From: an uncultured Lachnospiraceae bacterium | GTDB lineage: Bacteria; Bacillota; Clostridia; Lachnospirales; Lachnospiraceae | Reading direction: 5' to 3' | Length of the DNA stretch: 7,647 nucleotides | Assembly: GCA_946631935.1 (NCBI GenBank) | Contig: CAMPAP010000056.1 | Coordinates: 1 to 7,647, forward strand | Shown: piece after piece, positions 1 through 5,529 of the stretch | Layout of the letters: each line of letters begins with the position of its first letter | How positions within the stretch are numbered: position 1 is the stretch's first letter | Position numbers and translations under genes: made by a program | The notes under the pieces: model-generated | The model's database searches: none | What the model saw: the letters and a program-made list of their open reading frames with translations, nothing else | What the model was told of the DNA's origin: nothing

Positions 1-661
1 ACCTGTCGGCTTTATCCCCCTTAAGGCAAAGCACTCTGTCTGCAACACTCCTTGCAATATCAAGTTCATGTACGGACATTATGACGGTTAGTTTTTTTCT
101 TTCTCTCATTTTTTCAAGAACTGAAAGAAATTCAAGTTTATGTCTGATGTCCAAAAATGATGTGGGTTCATCAAGGATAAGGATCTCCGGATCCCTGCAA
201 AGAGCCCTTGCCAGCATGACACGCTGCTTCTGACCGTCGCTTATCCTGAAAAAATCTTCATTACAGATATCTTCTATCCCCACAAGCTTCATGGTTTCAA
301 AAACAATTTTATCATCTTCACCGCTTAAAAGGCCGAGCCTTCCGGTGTAGGGATATCTGCCTCCTGAAACAACATCATACACAGTTATCATCCCGCTTTT
401 GATCCTGTCGGTAAAAAGCGCTCCCATGGTACGGGCCCTTTGATCCGCATCAAAACCGTCCATATCCTTTTCGTCAATATAAACGCAGCCTGAAAGTATC
501 GACAGTTGTCCGGCAATACTCTTTAAAACAGTTGTTTTTCCGGCACCGTTTGGGCCCACGATAACAAGTATGGATCCTTTATCGATGCCGAATTCAACAT
601 CTTTTATCAAAGGCTTTCCGTCGTATCCGACGCTTAATTTTTCTGTTCTGAAATAATACAT
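1..661 (-). CDS. FepC/BtuD-like ABC transporter ATP-binding protein (3' end cut by window edge)
   Basis: This is the cytoplasmic ATPase that powers the adjacent FecCD-type importer. My translation from ATG 659-661 gives 220 residues and is open at the left edge; the usual length is about 250-260, so only the tail is missing. Visible motifs are Walker A GPNGAGKT (36-43), signature ISDGQKQR (140-147, a variant of LSGGQ), Walker B LILDEP (161-166), D-loop SFLD (168-171) and the switch histidine in SVHEL (H198). The segment GGRYPYTGRLGLL (100-112) is typical of iron-siderophore/cobalamin-type ATPases. The Q-loop glutamine seems to be replaced by Thr84 (ALFTDR). The start lies one base after the permease stop (TGATATG), and an AAGGA ribosome binding site at 670-674, inside the permease gene, supports it. 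It is the last visible gene of the operon. The substrate cannot be deduced from the ATPase alone. Confidence 0.95.
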   Translation of the reverse strand, partial: MYYFRTEKLSVGYDGKPLIKDVEFGIDKGSILVIVGPNGAGKTTVLKSIAGQLSILSGCVYIDEKDMDGFDADQRARTMGALFTDRIKSGMITVYDVVSGGRYPYTGRLGLLSGEDDKIVFETMKLVGIEDICNEDFFRISDGQKQRVMLARALCRDPEILILDEPTSFLDIRHKLEFLSVLEKMRERKKLTVIMSVHELDIARSVADRVLCLKGDKADR

Positions 662-662
662 A

Positions 663-1685
663 TCAAAGGTCCTTACGTGTCTTTCTGCTTACCATGATCA
701 TGATCACAACAGGTGCACCGAATACCGCAGTGACAGTAGAAATATTAAGTTCCGTGGGTGAAAATAAAGTACGTGCCAGAAGATCGCAAAAAAGACAAAA
801 CAAACTTCCTCCCATAAAGCACGCAGGGATCATCAGAATGGGTTTTTCCGTGCCAAACAGTTTTCTTATAAGATGAGGCGATGCTATCCCCACAAAAGAA
901 ATAGGACCTGCAAAAGCTACAATGCAGCCGGACAAAAGCCCCGAAAGCACCACAAGGATAACACGGAGTTTTTTCACATCCACTCCCATTTCGGATGCGA
1001 AAGATTCACCGAGATTATATACATCAAGGGGTTTTGAAAGAAGAAAGATAAAAATAAAACAAAGAAGAACAACCACCGACATAACTTTAACATTATCCCA
1101 GGTCATCCCCGAAAAACTTCCCCTGGACCAGTTATGAAGATTAACTATATCTGCATCGGATGCAAATGTAACGATAAGTTCTGTGATCGCAGAACAGATA
1201 TATCCCACCATCACACCGCAAACTATCAGCATTGCCATGGAATTTACCCTTCTTGTCATAAGAAGTACAAAACCCATACAGATCATGGATCCCGCAAAAG
1301 CCGCTAAGATAAGTGCAATGCTGCCTAAATGAATTGATCTTGATAAAAAGAAAACCATTACAATAGCCACACACATCTTCGCTCCCGAAGATATGCCAAG
1401 GACAAAGGGGCCTGCGATGGGATTATGGAAAAAAGTCTGAAGAAGATATCCGGAAAGGGACAGAGCGCCTCCCAGTATGAGTACCGCAACGGTCCTGGGA
1501 AGCCTTATATCTTTTATGATGGTTGAAGATCTGTCCGAGGAAGCTGCATCAGTAAGCGCCGAAAAGATCTCGGATACGCTTAACTTGACACTTCCTATAA
1601 AGACATTAAGTATAAAAAAGAAGACAATGCCCAGGATCAGCATCACAAAACAAAGAATGTATTTTTTCAGATACTTTTTATTCAT
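663..1685 (-). CDS. FecCD/BtuC-family ABC transporter permease
   Basis: This is the membrane-spanning subunit of a class II (FecCD/BtuC) importer for iron complexes, heme or cobalamin. At 340 residues it is full length for the family. After a hydrophobic first helix (about 10-30) comes the family hallmark RLPRT (61-65), followed by LSGYLLQ, the HNPIAGP segment (87-93) and LGISSGA (96-102). The C-terminal half has the cytoplasmic coupling region with GISFVG-like AGPISFVGIASPHLIR (259-274) and the late motif SPTELNISTVTAVFGAP (309-325). Several further hydrophobic helices fit the usual ten. It starts 14 bases after the substrate-binding protein stop, but I see no good Shine-Dalgarno sequence in that gap, so translational coupling or a low expression level is possible. 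It presumably works as a homodimer with two copies of the downstream ATPase. Family assignment is firm; cargo is unknown. Confidence 0.95.
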   Translation of the reverse strand: MNKKYLKKYILCFVMLILGIVFFFILNVFIGSVKLSVSEIFSALTDAASSDRSSTIIKDIRLPRTVAVLILGGALSLSGYLLQTFFHNPIAGPFVLGISSGAKMCVAIVMVFFLSRSIHLGSIALILAAFAGSMICMGFVLLMTRRVNSMAMLIVCGVMVGYICSAITELIVTFASDADIVNLHNWSRGSFSGMTWDNVKVMSVVVLLCFIFIFLLSKPLDVYNLGESFASEMGVDVKKLRVILVVLSGLLSGCIVAFAGPISFVGIASPHLIRKLFGTEKPILMIPACFMGGSLFCLFCDLLARTLFSPTELNISTVTAVFGAPVVIMIMVSRKTRKDL

Positions 1686-1699
1686 ATGAACCGTGTGAT

Positions 1700-2854
1700 C
1701 TATTCAAGTTTAAAAACATACTTCAGATCGTCATCGTCACCTGTAATGATATCATGAAAATCCTCAATGAGATATCCGGTGGACAAAGGTTGCTGGTATA
1801 TATCGCTTGAGGTGCAGTATACCCTTCCTTCGGCAGATGCCTTGAAATCCCTTAAAAGTTCACATTTAGAATAAAGATCCTCCAAACATGTCACGCTTCC
1901 GTCAATTGCTGAATTATATATCAGGATATCCGCATCCTTTGCACCATTATAGAATTCTTCAGCCTGCATATTTAATGTGGACCTGTTGTCCTCCGCGCTT
2001 CCTAGATTTTCAAAAACGTACCGGCCTCCTGCAAGTTCGATCATCTTTGGAACATAATCCGATGATCTTCTGACCTGAAAAAGGTTGTTTGATGTAATGT
2101 AAAAATAGGCTACTGTAAGATCTGTCTTTTCACTATCAGAAATACTCATGATCATCTTTTTCTGTTGCTCGTATATCAGGTCTGCTTCCTCTTCAAGGCC
2201 AAAGAGAGCACCATAGAACTTTATCCATTCAACACGTCCAAGAGGATGATCTTCATAGTTAGAATATTCGATGATAACAGGGATGTTAAATTTTTCAAAC
2301 TGTTCAATAACCTCCGGTGAATGAAAGATCATTGTATTTTCAATCACAAGATCGCAATCTCCGGTGACAATGAGTTCATAATCAGGCTTGCTGTATTTCC
2401 CCGCATATACAAGATCTCCGGAATTCATTGCATCTGCCGCTTCAGGAACGGCCCAGTCCTCTGCTTTTTTTCCTGAAAAGGCAATACTGTCAAGCGCACC
2501 TATTGATGAGATCATATCCATCGATGCAGAAGCGACAAGATATACATTGCAAAAAGGTCTTTTAAGTATGATCCATGAAGAAGATACGGATTCGGGAATA
2601 TCCATGCCTTCCGGTACAACAAGATAATCCGCATGATCCGTTTTCAAATGCACATAGCCTTCTTCATAATAATCTGCAGAAAAGCACTTCGCATATTCAA
2701 GATCCAAACTGTGGGAGTATGTAAGATCCGAAGTTTTATTTTCAGTCTGCGTCAGGACAGGATCATTCAAAGAAGGACTGCCGTTTTGGGAACAGCCCGG
2801 CAGTCCTGTAATGAGAAAAATAAAGATATAAAATAATATAAAACGCTTCTTCAT
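1700..2854 (-). CDS. ABC transporter substrate-binding lipoprotein (FecB/BtuF-type)
   Basis: This is the extracytoplasmic receptor that delivers cargo to the FecCD-type permease. The 384-residue product begins with a lysine-rich start, a hydrophobic helix and lipobox GLPGC with lipidated Cys21, followed by a Ser/Asn-rich linker. The body fits the periplasmic-binding-protein class III fold. The N-lobe holds VASASMDMISSIGALDSIAF (107-126) and DLVIENTMIF; the HPLGRVEWIKFYGALFG segment (203-219) carries a conserved-type glutamate (E209). The C-lobe has YVPKMIELAGG (267-277) and MQAEEFYNGAKDADILIYN (296-314). E209 and E299/E300 lie where class III proteins usually place the acidic residues that dock on permease arginines; this mapping is inference. 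It starts 14 bases after the preceding lipoprotein stop, without a strong ribosome binding site. Iron complex, heme or corrinoid are all possible cargoes. Confidence 0.9.
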   Translation of the reverse strand: MKKRFILFYIFIFLITGLPGCSQNGSPSLNDPVLTQTENKTSDLTYSHSLDLEYAKCFSADYYEEGYVHLKTDHADYLVVPEGMDIPESVSSSWIILKRPFCNVYLVASASMDMISSIGALDSIAFSGKKAEDWAVPEAADAMNSGDLVYAGKYSKPDYELIVTGDCDLVIENTMIFHSPEVIEQFEKFNIPVIIEYSNYEDHPLGRVEWIKFYGALFGLEEEADLIYEQQKKMIMSISDSEKTDLTVAYFYITSNNLFQVRRSSDYVPKMIELAGGRYVFENLGSAEDNRSTLNMQAEEFYNGAKDADILIYNSAIDGSVTCLEDLYSKCELLRDFKASAEGRVYCTSSDIYQQPLSTGYLIEDFHDIITGDDDDLKYVFKLE

Positions 2855-2868
2855 CTGAAATCCGGATT

Positions 2869-3816
2869 TTAAGGATTAAAAACTATTGTATATTCTACTT
2901 CGTGGGGCTTGCTCATGGCAACAGTATCCGCAATAACACTTAAGGATCCGTCAAAAGACTTTACAGGGATCTCAAAGACCGAATTTCCTTCAGTATTAAC
3001 GGGAAGATACTTTTCTCCATCAACGATCATATAATCATAATTCGGACTGCTCCATTCCACCACCAGATATTTTTTTCCGTCCGATTCCTTTACCCGCGCA
3101 GGTGATGTGATGGATGCTTTTCCGCTTCCCCCTTCAAGAGATACTTCTATGGTTTTGACTGAAGTTTCTCCGGAATTGTCGGAATCAGCGGCTTCAACAT
3201 CTGAAGAACCTGATGATCCGTCTTCAGTCTTTAACACAGGATCCGTAACAGATACCTTATGATCATACCAGACTCCCTTTGAGCCTATGAGAGCAACATC
3301 AAATTCCTCATCAAGGTAAGGTACGGGAATATCAAATGCATGAACCTTCTCTGCAAAGCCATCGGGATATACCACTTCCTCTACGGAAGGCTCTAAAAGT
3401 ACAGCACCTTCTTTTTCGGCATCTTCCTTCAGTCCCGGATAAAGATTAAGGATGGATTTTGAGGGAAGGAGTATATGAATTGTCATAACTCCTTCCTTAA
3501 CAGTAAGCTCTCCTTTTCCGTCACAGGTTTCATTTACATGAAACATTGTGCTGTCTGTATTAAAGTCAGCAAGGTAAACTCCGTCTTCAAGAGGACATGG
3601 ATCAGTAACCTTTTCAGGCTTGGCCGGTGCTTCTGAAACTGCTTCTTCCGGTTCCTTATTTGTCAGTTCCATCTCTCCATCCGGAGTACTGACATTAATT
3701 TCATATTCGGGATCTGCGTTTACATTTACGTTTCCATTTCCGCATCCGGCAATAATTGCAGTTAATGCAATTGTTCCGGCAAGGATCATAACATTATTTT
3801 TAAAAATTTTTTTCAT
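2869..3816 (-). CDS. two-domain surface lipoprotein, possible NEAT-like tetrapyrrole-binding protein
   Basis: A 315-residue lipoprotein lies between the chelatase and the transporter receptor. The signal peptide ends in lipobox IAGC with lipidated Cys25; an acidic, Pro-rich spacer follows (about 35-75). Domain 1 (about 76-192) runs from LEDGVYLADFNTDSTMFHVN to GVWYDHKVSV. Domain 2 (about 222-315) contains SSPNYDYMIVDGEKY (256-270) and ends in PHEVEYTIVFN. A Ser/Asp-rich linker (about 195-220) joins them. Both domains are beta-rich, and their last strands follow a pattern (aromatic/His, then Tyr-x-hydrophobic) that reminds me of heme-binding NEAT domains. I recall similar proteins beside FecBCD genes in Clostridia, sometimes labelled iron transporter. 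That is memory and inference, not a domain hit. The AAGGA ribosome binding site (3823-3827) overlaps the chelatase stop codon, six bases from the ATG. A likely role is capturing cargo and passing it to the receptor. Confidence 0.75.
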   Translation of the reverse strand: MKKIFKNNVMILAGTIALTAIIAGCGNGNVNVNADPEYEINVSTPDGEMELTNKEPEEAVSEAPAKPEKVTDPCPLEDGVYLADFNTDSTMFHVNETCDGKGELTVKEGVMTIHILLPSKSILNLYPGLKEDAEKEGAVLLEPSVEEVVYPDGFAEKVHAFDIPVPYLDEEFDVALIGSKGVWYDHKVSVTDPVLKTEDGSSGSSDVEAADSDNSGETSVKTIEVSLEGGSGKASITSPARVKESDGKKYLVVEWSSPNYDYMIVDGEKYLPVNTEGNSVFEIPVKSFDGSLSVIADTVAMSKPHEVEYTIVFNP

Positions 3817-3825
3817 GATTTTTCC

Positions 3826-5067
3826 TTATCTGATCACATCCTTAAGATGCGATACATACAAAGCCTGGATATCATCAATCCTTCCAAGACCTGAAATCTG
3901 TGTATCTACAGATTCAAATTTTCCGGAAGCTTTAAAGACATTGACCCATGAATCATCATCCTCGCCTGCCATATCGTTATTGGCATGATCGCCTGCAACG
4001 ACCATGAGCGGTCTTAAGATAACCTTTTTATATCCAGCTTCGGATACGGCTTCCATAACCGCTTCACACGCGGTTTCCTCAGGCTCTCCTTCAACAGTTC
4101 CGATAAACACATTGTCATATCCAAGGATCTGCATCATGGTCTGCATCTGTGAATAGGAAACCTTAGCCTCATGAGCTGTACCGTGTCCCATAAGAACAAG
4201 TGCAACACCGGCTTCTTTTGCGGCATCTATATCATCAAATCCTGCTTCTTTTGCAGCTTCTGAAACAACCGCAATTGCAACAGCTTTCTTATCTTCATTG
4301 ATAACGCCGGCATCATTTCCTACGCTTCCGAGAAGAGGCTCGGCAACAACAACACTGTCAAAAGTATCACCATATTCCGAAAGGGCATCCATAAGCTCAT
4401 CGTACTCTGCACCGTGCATAAGATGAGTGGGCTGAACAACAAGATTTTTAACTCCGTTGTCTGCAGCACGCTTAAGAGCCTGGTCAACATTATCGATAGC
4501 TTCGGAATCTCTTGCCTGTACATGGTTGATGATTATCTGAGCGGTAAATGCTCTTCTTACGGAATAATCAGGATAGCTTTCAGCGATAGCATCCTCGATG
4601 CCCTTGATATCCTTTACACGTGAATCATTAAAAGATGTACCAAAGCTTACAACAAGGATCTCATTTTCTCCGATATCATCGGCATTTCGGGGATCATCAA
4701 GCTTTGCATCTCCGGTATCTCTGCCGAAATAATCAGGATCCGCATTTTCTCCTTCAACAAGTTCCTTCTGGGCATCCGTAAGCGCATCCCATGCATCCTT
4801 TGCCGCTTTGCACTGCTCATCCGTCGCATCTGTTCTTTCCTGAACATAGATGGCATCAATAAGAGCTGCAACTTCATCTGCCTTCTCCTGATCAAGAGTT
4901 TCCTGATCCGGCTCTTCGGGAGCTTCCACGCTTTGTTCAGGTTCTTCTGTTACTTCTGTCTGAGGTGCAGGCGCAGTCTCTGTCTGATCTGCAGAGCCCG
5001 CACATCCTGCAAGACAGGCAGCGCTGATAGCGCATGTAAGTAATGCCATTACGATCTTCTTTTTCAT
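3826..5067 (-). CDS. cbiK: lipid-anchored CbiK-type sirohydrochlorin cobaltochelatase
   Basis: CbiK enzymes insert Co2+ into sirohydrochlorin in anaerobic B12 synthesis. This 413-residue copy is larger than cytoplasmic CbiK (about 260) because of its N-terminus: a signal peptide with lipobox LAGC (Cys22), an acidic Pro/Glu linker (about 28-58) and a short helical module (about 60-107, WDALTDAQKELVEGE). The chelatase domain starts near 135 with ILVVSFGTSFNDSR. It has PTHLMHGAEYDEL (213-225) with H215, AEPLLGS (242-248) with E243, MGHGTAHEA (293-301) with H295, and VAGDHANNDM (357-366). H215 and H295 match, by motif, the two active-site histidines of Salmonella CbiK (H145, H207). The lipobox places it outside the membrane, as for the periplasmic Desulfovibrio enzyme. 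I chose ATG 5065-5067 because it follows a near-perfect ribosome binding site and begins the signal peptide; the upstream in-frame ATG at 5163 lies inside a terminator hairpin. It is the first gene after the riboswitch. Confidence 0.92.
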   Translation of the reverse strand: MKKKIVMALLTCAISAACLAGCAGSADQTETAPAPQTEVTEEPEQSVEAPEEPDQETLDQEKADEVAALIDAIYVQERTDATDEQCKAAKDAWDALTDAQKELVEGENADPDYFGRDTGDAKLDDPRNADDIGENEILVVSFGTSFNDSRVKDIKGIEDAIAESYPDYSVRRAFTAQIIINHVQARDSEAIDNVDQALKRAADNGVKNLVVQPTHLMHGAEYDELMDALSEYGDTFDSVVVAEPLLGSVGNDAGVINEDKKAVAIAVVSEAAKEAGFDDIDAAKEAGVALVLMGHGTAHEAKVSYSQMQTMMQILGYDNVFIGTVEGEPEETACEAVMEAVSEAGYKKVILRPLMVVAGDHANNDMAGEDDDSWVNVFKASGKFESVDTQISGLGRIDDIQALYVSHLKDVIR

Positions 5068-5070
5068 AAA

Positions 5071-5082
5071 TTTTTCCTCCTT
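5071..5082 (-). promoter_or_regulatory. strong ribosome binding site of the cbiK-type gene
   Basis: The minus strand reads AAGGAGGAAAAA, a near-perfect Shine-Dalgarno sequence, ending three bases before the ATG at 5065-5067. The GGAGG core is about nine bases from the start codon. It fixes the start of the chelatase and rules out the longer in-frame reading that would begin at 5163. Confidence 0.85.
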
Positions 5083-5085
5083 AAC

Positions 5086-5098
5086 GCCTTTATAAGGC
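5086..5098 (-). other. small hairpin just upstream of the ribosome binding site
   Basis: The minus strand has GCCTT-ATA-AAGGC, a 5-bp perfect stem with a three-base loop. It sits four bases before the AAGGAGG. It could keep the ribosome binding site free or tune its access. It is short enough to be chance. Confidence 0.35.
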
Positions 5099-5110
5099 AA
5101 AAATAGCAAA

Positions 5111-5139
5111 TAAAAAACCTCTACCAACGCGGTAAAGGT
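5111..5139 (-). terminator. intrinsic terminator hairpin 2 of the riboswitch leader
   Basis: On the minus strand an 8-bp stem CCTTTACC / GGTAGAGG (one G-U pair) closes a five-base loop GCGTT, and six T follow directly (5112-5117). This is the stronger of two terminator-like hairpins between the aptamer and the chelatase gene. It is a good candidate for the B12-dependent off switch, or for a back-up that catches read-through. Confidence 0.75.
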
Positions 5140-5144
5140 CATAG

Positions 5145-5169
5145 AAAAAAGTATCCGTATCACAGATAC
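5145..5169 (-). terminator. intrinsic terminator hairpin 1 of the riboswitch leader
   Basis: The minus strand has an 8-bp stem GTATCTGT / ACGGATAC (one U-G pair) with a three-base GAT loop, followed by six T (5145-5150). The stem is AU-rich, so weaker than the next hairpin. Its 3' arm shares the 8-mer ATACGGAT with the hairpin at 5201-5221. An upstream ACGGAT could therefore pair with the terminator's 5' arm and act as an antiterminator. Confidence 0.6.
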
Positions 5170-5200
5170 ATTTTTTCGTACAGCCAGTTACTCGTGGCCC

Positions 5201-5221
5201 GAATACGTAAGATCCGTATTC
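5201..5221 (-). other. expression-platform hairpin between aptamer and terminators
   Basis: GAATACG / CGTATTC forms a perfect 7-bp stem with a seven-base loop (GATCTTA on the minus strand), starting about ten bases after the aptamer. In cobalamin riboswitches, a downstream hairpin commonly contacts loop L5 of the aptamer to sense the ligand. I cannot say whether this hairpin or the adjacent CCACGAG segment is that partner. Confidence 0.5.
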
Positions 5222-5230
5222 ACGTACATC

Positions 5231-5390
5231 GACAGGCAGGTCTCCCGGCTCTGACATCTTAGCTTAGCCGCCTTCCCGGTTTTCCAGTGGCATTTTGGCA
5301 TTGCTCCGTCATCACGGTGACGAGTTCGTACAGGATTTTCACCTGTTTCCCTTTTCACCAAAGCAGGCTTTCGCCTCTTTGACACCTGAC
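5231..5390 (-). promoter_or_regulatory. cobalamin (B12) riboswitch aptamer
   Basis: The minus strand shows the conserved blocks of the cobalamin riboswitch in the right order. GGTGAAAAGGGAAA is at 5346-5359 and GGTGAAAATCC at 5333-5343. The P5-type hairpin CGTCA/TGACG is at 5307-5322, and the B12 box AATGCCACTGG at 5284-5294. GGGAAGGC follows at 5270-5277 and GGAGACCTGCC at 5235-5245. CAGG near 5385-5388 and CCTG near 5232-5235 can close the outer stem. These riboswitches bind adenosylcobalamin or a related form and normally switch the downstream genes off. Two terminator-like hairpins lie between it and the chelatase gene, so transcription attenuation is the likely mode. It implies that the whole five-gene operon responds to B12 status. 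The outer boundaries are approximate. Confidence 0.95.
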
Positions 5391-5399
5391 GATTTTCTG

Positions 5400-5418
5400 A
5401 AAGCGGTAAAACCGCTTT
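5400..5418 (-). other. 8-bp leader hairpin upstream of the aptamer
   Basis: AAAGCGGT and ACCGCTTT are perfect inverted repeats around a three-base loop. The hairpin lies between the predicted transcription start and the aptamer, with no T-run after it on the minus strand, so it is not a terminator for this operon. It may protect or help fold the leader RNA. Confidence 0.5.
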
Positions 5419-5448
5419 ATTTACAGGTTACCCTACGGCAACTAATGC

Positions 5449-5477
5449 ATATTAGCACATTTGAGTATTATTATCAA
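5449..5477 (-). promoter_or_regulatory. sigma-A-type promoter of the riboswitch-controlled operon
   Basis: On the minus strand, TTGATA (5472-5477) and TAATAT (5449-5454) are separated by exactly 17 bases, with TG two bases before the -10 box (TGCTAATAT). Transcription would start near 5442, about 50 bases before the aptamer, giving a leader of roughly 375 bases ahead of the chelatase ATG. Confidence 0.7.
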
Positions 5478-5490
5478 TATTGCGTAATTT

Positions 5491-5507
5491 AGGCGGCATA
5501 AGGCGGC
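5491..5507. repeat. 7-bp direct repeat upstream of the promoter
   Basis: AGGCGGC occurs twice with a three-base spacer, so the copies are 10 bp apart, one helical turn, and lie about 14-30 bp upstream of the -35 box. This is the only GC-rich patch in an AT-rich gap. It could be an activator or repressor site. The repeat is short and may be chance. Confidence 0.35.
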
Positions 5508-5529
5508 CAATCGTAAGTTCCGTTTTTTA

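Noticed and set aside
694..1137. Plus-strand open frames opposite the permease gene.
   Set aside because: They are antisense to a well-conserved FecCD gene and encode low-complexity basic peptides with no recognisable motif.
2855..2868. Palindrome AATCCGGATT between two operon genes as a possible operator or terminator.
   Set aside because: It is only 10 bp, has no loop room or T-run, and sits within an operon junction where it more likely occurs by chance.
3620..3988. A 122-codon plus-strand frame spanning the junction of the two lipoprotein genes.
   Set aside because: It crosses two firmly supported minus-strand genes and their junction, with no promoter or ribosome binding site; it is a shadow frame.
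4320..4895. Minus-strand frames of 67 and 82 codons inside the chelatase gene.
   Set aside because: They are out-of-frame readings of the CbiK coding sequence; the Met/Arg/Lys-rich product is typical of shadow translation.
5188..5492. Open frames of about 65 codons on both strands across the leader (5188-5385 minus, 5295-5492 plus).
   Set aside because: They lie over the conserved blocks of the cobalamin riboswitch, have no ribosome binding site and show no protein-like composition.
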